A stretch of DNA of 64,000 nt from Acanthaster planci (lineage: Eukaryota > Echinodermata > Asteroidea > Valvatida > Acanthasteridae): assembly GCF_001949145.1 (NCBI RefSeq), contig NW_019091362.1:5041831-5105830 (forward strand), given 5' to 3'. Shown here in pieces: positions 26,986-38,130 of the stretch; positions within the stretch are counted from its first letter, which is position 1; each line of letters opens with the position of its first letter. Position numbers and translations under genes: made by a program. Below the pieces are notes generated by a model. The model made no database searches. It saw only the letters and a list, made by a program, of their open reading frames with translations, and was not told where the DNA came from.

Positions 26986-27306
26986 TCACAAGACACCGTC
27001 GTTCATGTTGGCCAACTGCAGCGCCCTCCGAAACAAGGATGCTCGCATCCGGGGGTCGCCGTAGAAACCACTACTCTCCAAAGGATTGGCTTGCCTATCG
27101 GTAGGGGGCGACCTTTTACCGCTGTTTAACGTGCCTTTTACGGGGTCTCTGCATTGTATCTGTCTCCTGACGCACGGGCAGTCGCTTCGCAGCTGGCATT
27201 TGTAGGTGATGGCGCAGCACGGACTCAACGCGTTACTTGGTAACGTGCCGGTCGCAAGAATCACCCAGATGACCAGACAACAGAGAACCAAGTATGACCT
27301 CATCAT
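26986..27306 (-). CDS. Secreted cysteine-rich peptide precursor (neuropeptide/hormone candidate)
   Basis: This is a complete 106-residue reading frame ending in TGA, with tandem start codons (residues 1 and 2). Residues 4-20 form a hydrophobic signal-peptide core (SYLVLCCLVIWVILATG), with likely cleavage near residues 20-26. After it come six cysteines, at 30, 31, 37, 43, 45 and 52, in the order CC-x5-C-x5-C-x-C-x6-C, enough for three disulfides. Residues 63-65 are Gly-Lys-Arg, the classic amidation plus dibasic cleavage site, so the mature peptide would be about 35-40 residues with an amidated C terminus. The remaining tail (66-106) holds Arg-rich spots (RMR, FRR) and an amphipathic-looking end. 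There is no transmembrane segment after the signal. A CC pair, a later C-x-C and a GKR end recall orexin-type precursors. The extra cysteines and spacing differ, so that is only a hypothesis. A splice acceptor sits four bases upstream of ATG. An antimicrobial or other secreted disulfide peptide is also possible. Confidence 0.72.
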   Translation of the reverse strand: MMRSYLVLCCLVIWVILATGTLPSNALSPCCAITYKCQLRSDCPCVRRQIQCRDPVKGTLNSGKRSPPTDRQANPLESSGFYGDPRMRASLFRRALQLANMNDGVL

Positions 27307-29580
27307 CTTCCTGCAAATTTACAGACAGAGAGAAAAAGGAGGGTGAGAATCGTTAGGTCATGCATTGGCACGTGTGGGCACGTGCAAACTAAAATTATTA
27401 ACGGTTTGCATCACACTACAACCGTTAGTGGTTTTGATGCAAACGGGATAAAGCGATCTGTCAGGCCAAGCGTTAATTTCACAGGAACGTGTCCGGAAAT
27501 AAGTTTCCTTGGAGTCAAAAACTTCGATAATGGAAGATCTTTGCACAGAATGTAGGATAAATCAGATCTGCATACTAAAAGGCCTCGCCACGGTAATGTC
27601 AAAACTGTAACCCGCACCGTTAATGTAATTTTTAAGAATAGTTATACCTGGCACGTACTGTCCACAAATTCATAACACCAAAACTAATAAAATGTGTCAA
27701 AATTAAAATACCCTGCTGCTATAAGAAATAAGGCAAAAATAAGCTGTTTCTTGCAGTGCTGCAATTCCTTCCTATACTGCTTAGCAACTGCTGTAAATGA
27801 GGAGCGCAATGAAAGTATTTCGACGTCGCTTGGGACGTTCTAAAATTGGGAAGTTCTAAAATGGATGGGAGTCACTTCATTCTGACTTCAAAGAAAGCTT
27901 ATTTTATTGTTGTGTTGAAGTTTTTTGGCAATACACCGATGATGAAAAAATCTGTATATGTTGTTCTGTGTCAAATTTGAAAAACGCATTTGACAGATTT
28001 GGAACATAAGAACATGGCATTGATTTCACCGCCAATGTTCAGGGTCAACCTCTATTTGCTGACATTAATTTGAGACAGGTATTAAAAACAAATATCGCGT
28101 CTCGTAACAGACTTGATTAAAATTGTCACTTAAATGAAATCAGTCATAAGTTTTATTTCAAGAGTCACTTCATCTGACATGGAGTTGTTCTTAAAGTCAA
28201 GTACGAAAAGAAGTCTCCTGAAATCAATCTTCAATGAATTCAGTAAGAAAGCTGGAAGGAATTGACGCTTCACAGTATAGCTGAAGGAGATAATTTAGCT
28301 ATTCATCGACGGAAATCTTTTTTTTCATGCTAGCCCTATTAGCAACATAATATTATAATTTGTATTTACTGCCGTTCTGAAATGTACGACCATGATTTAA
28401 ATTTGTTTATGTACTGGATTCAATCTGATGAATTAAACCTATTGCACAAGATTAAAAATAAGTAACTGAAAGGAATATCAACCAAACCGCCTATGGTTAA
28501 ATAAACATTTAGATGCTTAACAGGCCAAGCACGTCGTAAACTTTAATCTAATATCATCTGTTTGGCTGTATTTGGTGAGCTCGGATCTCAAATCTTTACA
28601 CAACTGGCCAGGCTACGCTGCCAAAGGTACTGGCCAAATTGGCCGGTCAGAAACAAAGAACACCGTGATAATTATGATGTTTGCGGTTGTACCCCACAAT
28701 TGGCCACGCTCCCTCAAGGACACGCAAAACAGGAGAACCAAATATTGCTGTTTTAGGCGTTGTAGATCACTGATTGGTGCTGTCAGTATGTCCTGTTTTA
28801 TGGTATGGTACATGTACAGCAACAGTGTGAGAGGGACTTCTTGATGTGAAATGTGTCGTCTCTATCTGTACAGCCGTCACGTCGAGTGTACAGGTGTATA
28901 TGCATTTTGATCCCTCAAAGGACATCGGGTACTTCTACATCCAACATTTTACGCACTATATCGGCTTTGAGCTCCATAAGCAGGATTTTCTGTATAGTGC
29001 CTTATATCTTTTATATCTTTACTCAAGTTCCAAATCTACTAAGAGGAAGTAGACCTGTCTTTCAAGCGAAAAGGGGAAAATGGATGAATCAGTCAGAGAA
29101 AATTCCCCAAGGGAGAAACTTAATCCAAGTGACTGCCTACTGCGAATCAAAACACAGTCACTGAAGGATGTTGTAACGAAGATAGACACGCCAAATGGTG
29201 CATACATTGCAGCGTTTAAACTCAGAAGCAAAGACAATGGTGACTCAGCGGTGCTTCAGTCGAGACAAACTATCACCCTAGAATGAAATTTGGCATTGAT
29301 AAAGAAAAATCTGAACACTTCCCCAGGGGAAATGATGACCGTAAACGCTAACCACTGTTTTTTAAAACCAATAATGAAGTGAAAATAAGTTCCTTTTTCT
29401 TCGGAGTATAGAACTTTTAGTGTAAAATTTTAGAGCTAAAGAGTGATCAGACAAATTCTATTACAAGGGAGGATCACCGCCGTCCAATAGGCATACATTG
29501 CACTGAGCAGAGAGGTCAACAACATTAGGTAAATAATTGGGTAAAAAATATTGCAACATGAAGCTGACTAACCGGCCGAA

Positions 29581-29665
29581 CTGAACAAAAACAAAGAAAC
29601 ACCCAAACAAAAAACCAAACCAAACAAAACAAAGCAAAATACAACTAAAAAAGAAAGAAAAAATG
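29581..29665. repeat. A/C-rich low-complexity tract
   Basis: Imperfect AAAC, AAACC and AAAG units on the plus strand over about 85 bases. This is simple sequence with no coding value. Confidence 0.8.
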
Positions 29666-32600
29666 GAATGTATTCTGTATCTCTACGGTGTGAAGAAGGT
29701 AAGAAATATCATGAAACGGAACAGTGAATCACAAGCTCTATGCATGTGTCCGCAAAATTGTGAAAAAGGCAATGCGTAGTGGCCACAAAAAAAGTTGTCT
29801 ACACCAACAGGAGAGAATATAGCCACACCACATTTACAAAACTCGTGGCTAACTGGTCACAGCTGTATGACATTTTTCTACGATGTTTAAAAGGGTTCAG
29901 ACGGCAGGGACCCCTTTGTAATTGGTAACAAGTGGAGTTTCTCACCCTAGTTATACATGTACTGCAACACCATGTGGATAAGTGACTCAGCAAGCGGTGA
30001 TATATACTCTCAATCCATCACTATTGCTAACTTTTATATAGAGACTGTCCTATTTGCTTTCCATTTTCCTTGTTATACAGAACCTTTCTTTCCCACGAGC
30101 CATTTCCCTTTTCTCTTTCCGCAGACTCTACCTTTGAGAATATTAGATCCCTTGGACTGTTGACAAAATTGAATTTATTTCCTACGTTGCCAGGCTCTGC
30201 TTAATTTATTACAAAGGTCGATCCGCCGTTTCATGAAGATGAATGAATATAGATGCTTTTTCCCACGAGCTTAGCTGCCTAACAGTAGCATCCCTGGTGA
30301 GCTTTGTGCTCAAGATATAAAATCTGAAGTTATGAACGATCGCGTTTCTTTGTCGTGCAGTCTTAACGCTGCCGTAAGGGAAGTCAAGCTTGTTACCATG
30401 GCTAATGTCCCCTTGGATGTTGCTTCGTTGGCCGTGGGAACCATTTCTTGTCGCAACAGATTAATCAGGCAGAGAGTAAGATCGATTGTCGATAACTTGA
30501 TAAATCGTGTTTTAATAGCTTGCCCGGGGCTCCAGTGCCGTTTTTAAGACTCTAAACAACCTTCATAACGTTATTATCACACCATGTTGGCACAAGAAGA
30601 TGGCACTATTTTGCAGGTACGAATATAGTTTGCTCCTTACTACAAAAAAGACGCTATCTCTCTTAATTCCAAAGAGTGAAATTCACTCCATTCAAATAAA
30701 ACTTCATTCCCTTCAACTGAGCCCAAAGGGGCCAGATGAATCAGTGTAATGTTTCTTCACCCAAAAAATCCGAGATTTCACCTGATGTTCCACTGAACGG
30801 GTTCTTCTTCGAACTGTTTCAATCTAAATTCAGAGTAGTTTTCACCTTCAAACATCTTGTCACTATAGCTTCACTCTTTCAGAGTTCAATTGATTTTGAA
30901 GATATATAGTCTGCAATATTAGGTCCATCCATATTGCCAAGTCCACAGTATAGCAAAATACCTGATGGTTTCTAGTGACACCTACACCGTAATTCTGAAA
31001 GTAGATGTATCTCATCATGGGATAAAAACGCTTTTCAAAAGTTGGGTAGAATTAAACCGAAAGTTTGGTGTACCTTCAATCATCTGATGGGTCTTATGCA
31101 ACAATGTTAGGTATATTAAGAGGAAATGGGAAGAACAATTGAATAACATGAAAATACGAACCAATTCTTTTATTGGCTGCATAACTCGCCAAATCCTTAG
31201 GATATTTTTCACACCTGTCTAATGAGAGTTGCATTTTCCAACACAATGAATGGCCACTGAACAGCTCACTGGAACTGGGGTAAAATAAACGAATTACCCC
31301 TACAAAACAAGACTTTGCACCAGTTTTCAGCAACAGCTTGTCAGTGGCATTAAAAAAATGTGTTATTTAAAAAAAATGAATGGAATCAAAACGAGTGTTT
31401 TCACTTCTAAGGCATTTGGTGAACTGTTTTATTGATATGATGAGCATGCCTGAGTGTGGGAATCTCTAACATCGATTGCCTGCACGATCATCGGTGATTT
31501 TACCGATCAATTTCACCTGGGCATTTTAAGTGCATATGGTTGTGCGTGTTAACATAGTACAAACTGCCTACGACGGTCCTTTGCAATCGTGCTAGGCAGG
31601 CGACTTCCCAGAGTTCGCTTTTGATTTTTTAATTTCGGGATGGAAATGATGTGGCTCTATCATCCGTAAAGCTAATTATGCTCAAAGACAAGTGGATGCA
31701 TCCCAGTCGATGCCAACAAACCTGCTTCAGTGGACACCTCTCACGCTACTTTGGATTGACAGTGAGTGTGCTGTATCCTGGAGCACGGCTCGCTGCCTGC
31801 GTGATGAGAAATTGACGGCGTTTTGTTCCTTCCACACCATCTAGAAATTACCGGTGTTCGGATGAGAGGATCTGTTTCCTGTTCATGTGTAGATTTTAGC
31901 CTGCATTTAATATACCTTATGAACTTCGGTTGCATCCAAAATGCTATAAATGCTGTGCCATATAGTATTCATTAAAAGACCATTTTTCTGCATTTGAAGT
32001 GAATGGCGGATTAGCAGTAAGACTCGTTAATGACAGGCTTTAGTCTTTCGCCTTCGGGTACCAATCTTGTACCGGTATGCTCCTGTTTCTTCAGTTACTC
32101 CATGCAGGGAGTAAAGAATCGCTGAAAGATATTTGGCACCGCTCCAGACGTTGACGGACAAGATAAAATGCATTGACCAAAGCAATTCCTTTCCCAACCT
32201 CGGCAATTTCGAGTACCTGTGATTACATTTAGAGCAAAAAGTTAAAATTCAACGTGATCCATGGTGTTATAATTTGCTAGATTCGAACTAGTCACAAAGC
32301 GTTCAACATATGAAATATATGACCATATCGAGCAACTTAGGCTTTAAATAACAAATATTGAAATGAAATGACCAAATGACATTTGTTGGAATAGAAAGTA
32401 AATGCAAACATCCGCATCTCAAACAAGATGCGCAAGAATATTTGGCCGAGCGCAGGCTAAATTAATGTGCACATCTCAAGTTTTCAGCCACCTGTTTTTG
32501 TCAGTTACCGGTAGTGAAATCTTCGAAGCAGTATTCTTTATCTTTGAGCAATAACTCGTGCGACATTTACTAAATCCAGTAGAACATGTCCAACTTGCCA

Positions 32601-35600
32601 TCTAAATCACGCTTATCTCCACCTTTGAATGTCATGAAGGTCGGTGTCACGGCTGGATAAGTAACACAAGCGTGTCAAATTCGTACACACTTGCCTTGAA
32701 GAGTTTGGGTAGATTTTGCCAATGTTACATGTACAAAAAATAGAGCATTTCCATGAATTGCTTGACAATTTTTGTGTTGACTGCATGGATAAAAGGTACT
32801 CGGATTTATCAGAAATTTAGCCATTTGGACGAATATTGAAGTGTTCTTGAGGTGATCCTACTCGGGTGTAAGGTGATGTTACTCAGTGGGACTGTTCGTA
32901 GTCTCCCCAAAACGCATTACATCTACTCGTAGTTGACCATTTGCATATTTGTCTTGAATGTAGATGTGTAATCCCTTGACATGCACTGGGCATATCTGTA
33001 TTCAGAATCGAATCCTTGAAAAAAACACAACTTTTCATTTGAACCTGAAGTTTTTGCTACTAATGGTGCACAGTGTTATAACAAATGAGGAAGATCAGCA
33101 AGCTCACGTACAAAATCAGTTCATGAGAAATATGTGGCAAAGAGCGCCGCTAAGTGGTGTAATTAAAGGAGCAAACATTTTAATTTGAAATATGTGAGTG
33201 TTTCCATTTCCTTTTACCTTGCTTGCCGAATTTATCATTTTTTTCGGCAAAACACTTAATGTCTTTTAGGGGTAACATTGCCCTGCCAATTTTATATCGT
33301 TTCCCCCGAGCAGATGCGGCGTTAATAGAAGAAGTGTTTACAGAAAAAAATGTCACTTTTCGAAACTTTGCAGTAATATATTATCGTATAATGTGATACA
33401 TTTTGCACATTTATAAACTGGCTTACCAACGTTAAAGGCACGCTTTGAAGTGAGTGTAACTTCAGCTGAATGAAACAAGCATTAAATCTACAGGTTTGGG
33501 GACAGGAAATCAGATAAACCACAAAACGTATCTCTTTAACAGGAGAGAAAATGAGAAAATTTGTAAGAAAAAATATTGGAAAAAAGGGAAAGGAAAGAGT
33601 GTCATCTTAGAAACAAGGACGGACGTTTTTATCTTATCCACTATTCCACGCTGCCACCAGAGCGGCCACTGTTTTCTTTTCATTGTTGCACGAGACTAAA
33701 AATGCTGCTCAAAATGTTATATAATTCTCGTAATTCGAGTGGTCGTTGTCCTCGTTTTTCAACTCTTTTTGACTAATAAATCTACAAATCTGATTAACTT
33801 CAGCCGCAATGTCCATTCGGCTGTACAATGTCCATTCGTCTTAGTATCTTCTAAACAAAACTGGTTTTCATTAAACCCCTATTGGTTTGAATGCGTTGTA
33901 TGCTAACAGAGCTCAATGCTCACAGAGATCAATGTTCATTTCCATCAACCGCGGGGCCGGGTTCACAATGTTTTTCTTCGCCGCATGTAATGCCACATTT
34001 GCTCGAATTAGCATGTGTTTCTAAGCTTTGCCACCTGCTGTTTTACCTTGAAATCCTTAAATAAATTCGATCCAGTCGTCTCCTAAGATAACAAATAAAT
34101 GTCTTGTTCCTTCTCTAATTTCATATTTTCCCCGTATTTTCCTAATTTGGTTCCATATTCCACAGTGCGCACTTCCTGCCCCTAAGTTGGCTATGCTGTT
34201 TTTTGTATACACAAAGTACAGTTACAAAAAAATCAGGCACAGGGATACTAGTTACTCTCTGCGGCTGTTCCTTTCTCAAAATAACGTTTTGTCTTTGGCA
34301 TCGGTCTATTAATAAAGAATATATACAAACAGAGCGGAAAATTCCGTTGAATGGAAGTCTTCTTTTTTGTGAATTAAGCACACTTTATTTGCCTAGACTC
34401 CCTTTAATAGTAAAACGCAAGAGGCAAGGAAATAAAAGCAAAAAGGAAAAGGAGACGGACAATCGTGTTTCATTCATTTCCTGAATTGAAAAGTTGAGGC
34501 TTTGTTAGTGACCATATGTGTGGTCAGCTAAACAGCAAAACACCTTTGCTTTAGCCTGGAGCTTATCACACTACACCACTTAAAGAATGCCGAAGAGAAA
34601 CGACAGGAATAGCTATAGTTTGCCATGGAAAATATGGCGAACTTTCTCAGACGGCCATTGGCAATGATAGTCAAAGCTGTTGTAAGTTGATGCTGTCGAG
34701 TTCTGGGAAAAGTAAAGAGACAAATGCTACCTCGTGGTCGCCAATTTTTTCGTTCATAAAATTATTATACTCACCTCCTTCGTAAGACCTAAATCCTATC
34801 GTTTTACTTGATTTATATCAAGGCATTGCTTTCTTTTCTCGGCCTGTAACATTTCAGCTCTAGATAACCGAAATGTTTGGGTGTATGTCGACTATATAAC
34901 TCAACATGCCTTCAGTCCGTCATGTCAGGGTTGAATGCCAGGGCGGGCGTTTGAGTTCGATCCGAATCGGAGACAGAGTACGTTTTAATTGATTAGTTGT
35001 GTGCCCAGATTCAACGTCGTTTCTTTTTCCTCGTGGAGGTGAGGAATTATCTACCTACTATGTCGTTATCTTGGAAAGACGAAGGGTTTGCTAAAATTGC
35101 TTGTTTAATAATATGTGGAGCGCAGACAAAGAGTTCGCGCGCAACGAGGTCGATGAAAATGCTGTTTGAACCAAATTCTCGTGCTGAACACTTCGCAAGG
35201 GATTTTTGTCATAAAATTAATGGCAGGAATTGGCTACGTATATTTTAACAATTTCAGTCGTTAAAACCGAGTGAGTATTGACGAAAAACTACCACTTAAG
35301 TCCAAATATTTGTAAATGTGCATGTTTGTGCAGTTGAAAACTTAACCAGTTAGAGAACGAGTTTAGGCCTCGTACTTATATACTCAATAGGGCGTTTGAG
35401 AGCGACATTGTACAGGGACATATATCAATAATGTTTATGCAAAATGTACCTACTTTTGGGGCCTCAAGAAGTCATTTTGCAACTAAACAAAGGAAATGAA
35501 TAAAATGAAACAAAGATTAAGGATATACTCAGAAGGAGAAAGAGAATTGCGCTCGACCAATAAACAAACAGATGCTTGCGATTTACATAGGGAAATGAAT

Positions 35601-37089
35601 TACCTTTATAATAACAACCGGCAATAACAGTGATTGCTTTGCAGATATTTCCACAGACGCATCTGAGAGTGTTTTGATGATAAAGCATGGGTCTTCTTTG
35701 TCTCAGTGACATAAGACGTTGAAGAAGTTGACATGGTCAGGATGTCAGGATGTGCTCATTCTAGAGTGTTTAAAAACATGGGTCCCTGCCGTTCGGATTT
35801 CGGCGTTACGATGACAACTCGTAACAACTCTACGCTGCAGTCTCGTTTTACCGTCACTACCGTCGTTTCCTTACAGCTGAACAGAAGTGCTATTAATATG
35901 AACACAGAATTTAAGGACTGACAAGAAATCCGAATCACAGCGGACGAATAAAATTAATGCAAATTGAATGACATAAGCCACACGGGAAGGGGGTAAAGTT
36001 GATTGCGAATTTTCATCTTCAAATTTTCGCTTGAGTCCTAACAATCAAACAACCGCTTTCCTTACAAAGAATGACACAGCTTTGCATCATTTCTACAAGA
36101 AACAATGTTTTGTTGATGGAAAGTAACGAAAAGAATGCCTTCTCAAGCGAGTCAGATCAGTATACTTGTTGGTCAACTGTACATGCAAATTCAAATATTT
36201 CAGATCTGAAATGTAGTACTCAGTGCACATCACTTTTTCAATTATTTACAGTGAATCCTTTTAATAATAGTTTGAAAAATTTGTTTGACGTCAGTAAGAC
36301 ACTGCACTGTATTCCATTTAGGTATAAATCGGTCTGGCGTCACTACTGCTGGATATGAGCCCGACAAGCCCACTTGAAAATTTCAGCCTTCCAAAGAAGA
36401 CACTTACATATCTGCGCTGATAAACGACTTTAAAATACATTGCATTTAATTCGGTCATATATTCTGTTGAAACCCTAGGCTATGTAATGTTTAGAAGCGA
36501 TGAAAAAAAGGTAACAAGGAGAAAGGGACATTTTATTTTCTTTCAGCTTACGGCAGCGTTGGTTTTATGGGCAATAAATTTTATCATTACCGGAAACCGG
36601 ATTATTTTTCACAGAATTTAATAAGTTAGTTGCGTGTTTTAAAGATTATACACCAAAACGAACAATGCATTTACAGTGGATAATGAAAACGAAACAAACA
36701 CGACTTCTGTCGCCTTCTGATACTTCTCTAATTCCAAAGTAAATTCAAACAAATGCAGTGGTACCGGCATATGTCAATATGACAAAATTCAATTGTTTAA
36801 AAAAAACCAGAAGCCATGTACAATGCCGTACTGAATTTATTGAAATTTCACTGTTAGAATTCTGCTGTTCTGGGATGCTTTATGAAAAAGACAGAATGTT
36901 CTGAAAACGAGAAAAATATGATTACGCTAAATTAGTCGTTTTAACCTATTTGATGTAGAGAGAAAAGTAATTTAAAGACGGCATAAAAAGGAAATTGTAG
37001 TTTAAATGGCCTTTGTTTAAAATTTTGCAGTAAATGATTCGATACTGTTCTGCACGCCGTAACACAGCCACTGGCGTCATTAGAGCTGA

Positions 37090-37274
37090 ATGTACGGGGG
37101 GGGGCTTCCGAAGGGGCACACATTTCTTCAAAGGGGCACCGCGAGAAAACAAGCTGCAGTTGCATTTGAACGGAGATTTTTCACAGATTTCAAATGGGTT
37201 GGAGGGAGGCACGGGCATCTGCTGGGGGGAAGGGGCACGTGCCCCGTGCCCTCCTCGATAGTATACGCCCCTGA
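37090..37274 (-). mobile_element. Transposon-derived repeat fragment (GGGGCACGTGCCCC type)
   Basis: On the minus strand it starts CAGGGGCGTATACTATCGAG and continues through GGGCACGGGGCACGTGCCCC, a style of repeat end I associate with non-autonomous DNA transposons in several animal genomes. It ends in a run of C on that strand. The word CACACATTTCTTCAAAGGGG inside it recurs, diverged, at 63498-63595. Short frames crossing it on both strands are artefacts of its composition. Superfamily assignment would need a repeat-library search. Confidence 0.5.
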
Positions 37275-37622
37275 ACACAACACATTTCCATCATTAATTT
37301 CTAACAGTAATTAACTGAGGCGGGAACTCGGATCGGAAATCAGAACGAATTATGTTGAAAATGAAAAAAAAAACCAACCTTACGCAAATGTTAACGTATA
37401 TTTAATATTCCTACATTTTCATCCATGTGTATTTATTGCTATAGTGGTTTTGATTTAAAGGATAGAAAATATAAACCGGTGTCAGAATAAGGACGAAAGG
37501 CTCTCTTCTTGCTACACACGGTACATACACACATAAATTTGCGAGATTTCCTTCTTTATCCAGGGAATTTTAGAGTGTTCCACAACATTAAAGGCCAGAA
37601 CTTGAAACAACTTCCTACTCAC

Positions 37623-37846
37623 CACCTGTTCCTCGCTGAGTCTTGAATAATTGGTGTTCACTATCCTGTTATCCCTCTGAGTTGAAACAAACCGTGCACC
37701 GTTGGAGCAGTGAACGCGTCAGGTGTTCTCGCGCCCGTAGACACTCCGCCAAATGATTCGGTCTCTTGATCTGAGTTTGGGCTCTTGCACTCTCCCTCGC
37801 GTCTATTGGCTGGCCACGCCGGTCGATCAGCTTTATCTCGGGTTGG
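37623..37846 (-). other. Probable 5'-untranslated exon 2 of the peptide gene
   Basis: On the minus strand a 224-nt segment is framed by a textbook acceptor (CTTTTTTGTCCTCTATATGCAG, ending at 37847) and a strong donor (GTGAGTAGG starting at 37622; a CAG/GTGGTG donor three or so bases earlier is an alternative). All three frames carry stops and the exon contains no ATG at all, where about three would be expected by chance. That is what a 5' leader exon should look like. It is richer in G+C than its surroundings. Joined to the terminal exon, the first ATG would be the one opening the peptide precursor. It could instead belong to a separate non-coding transcript. Confidence 0.5.
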
Positions 37847-37932
37847 CTGCATATAGAGGACAAAAAAGTAGCTAAATAATTCCGGCGCTCTTGGGAGGCA
37901 GTCTTTTTAAGAGATATCGGTTGCTCACTTAC
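37847..37932 (-). other. Short intron 1 (inferred)
   Basis: Donor GTAAGTGAG at 37932 downwards and acceptor TATATGCAG at 37847 delimit 86 bases, with a T-rich tract (CTACTTTTTTGTCCTCT) before the AG. All expected intron signals are present. The size is small but feasible. Confidence 0.45.
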
Positions 37933-38028
37933 GTGGGTCTGTTGCGGGGGCTGGGCAGCGAGAGTCCAGGGCAGCGTCTGGAGCTATGTGCGTCACGTAA
38001 TAACGATCAGACAGCTAATAAGACCTCT
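37933..38028 (-). other. Probable first exon, 5' end not determined
   Basis: The 3' edge is set by CCCAC/GTAAGTGAG, a near-consensus donor. Upstream on the minus strand the sequence is G+C-rich and lacks ATG back to 38029. There an ATG would open only a very short frame (stop after five codons). Another donor-like site, CAAG/GTAAAC, lies at 38034-38039. The transcription start is unknown, so the outer coordinate is only the limit of ATG-free leader. Confidence 0.35.
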
Positions 38029-38130
38029 CCATAGTTTACCTTGGTGTAGTCAGAAGACAAGGCGGTTGGATCGATTTATTAGCGAGAGCACGTGTTCCAT
38101 ACGCCATTACATTTTAAAGGGAACCAGGCC
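37991..38130 (-). promoter_or_regulatory. Candidate promoter-proximal region of the peptide gene
   Basis: Minus-strand words of interest are TTACGTGACG (CREB/ATF- or bZIP-like, 37991-38000), an E-box CACGTG (38089-38094) and an AT-rich CCTTTAAAATG (about 38110-38120) that could serve as a weak TATA-like element. They cluster just upstream of the inferred first exon. CREB-type sites are common at neuropeptide genes, but single motif matches like these carry little weight alone. Confidence 0.3.

Larger units (their letters stand above)
26345..27310 (-). other. Probable terminal (coding) exon of the secreted-peptide gene
   Basis: The 5' edge is set by a strong acceptor on the minus strand. A pyrimidine-rich run (CCTCCTTTTTCTCTCTGTC) and then AAATTTGCAG end at 27311, just before GAAG and the start codon, so the exon has only four untranslated bases ahead of ATG. 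The 3' edge is approximate, taken from the AATAAA at 26362-26367. The whole coding sequence lies in this one exon. Confidence 0.6.
27311..37622 (-). other. Large intron of the peptide gene (inferred)
   Basis: The intron is bounded by donor GTGAGT at 37617-37622 and acceptor TTTGCAG at 27311-27317 (minus strand). I see no coding exon inside on either strand. Its contents are AT-rich sequence, an A/C-rich low-complexity run at 29581-29665, a short direct repeat (CAATGTCCATTCG twice, about 33807-33839), a possible regulatory patch at 31740-32060, and a transposon fragment at 37090-37274. Additional untranslated exons could lie within it. The link between its two ends is inferred from splice signals, not shown by transcripts. 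Confidence 0.45.

Noticed and set aside
26764-26989. Two overlapping minus-strand frames just downstream of the peptide gene stop
   Set aside because: They overlap each other in different frames, lack any domain and fall in the inferred 3' untranslated region.
34921-34980. GTTCGATCC word resembling a tRNA B box
   Set aside because: No matching A box or T stem, and no cloverleaf could be drawn.
37661-37863. Two overlapping short minus-strand frames that look protein-like
   Set aside because: Their start codons lie at or beyond the splice acceptor, outside the inferred exon; all frames have stops within it, so it is better read as an untranslated exon.
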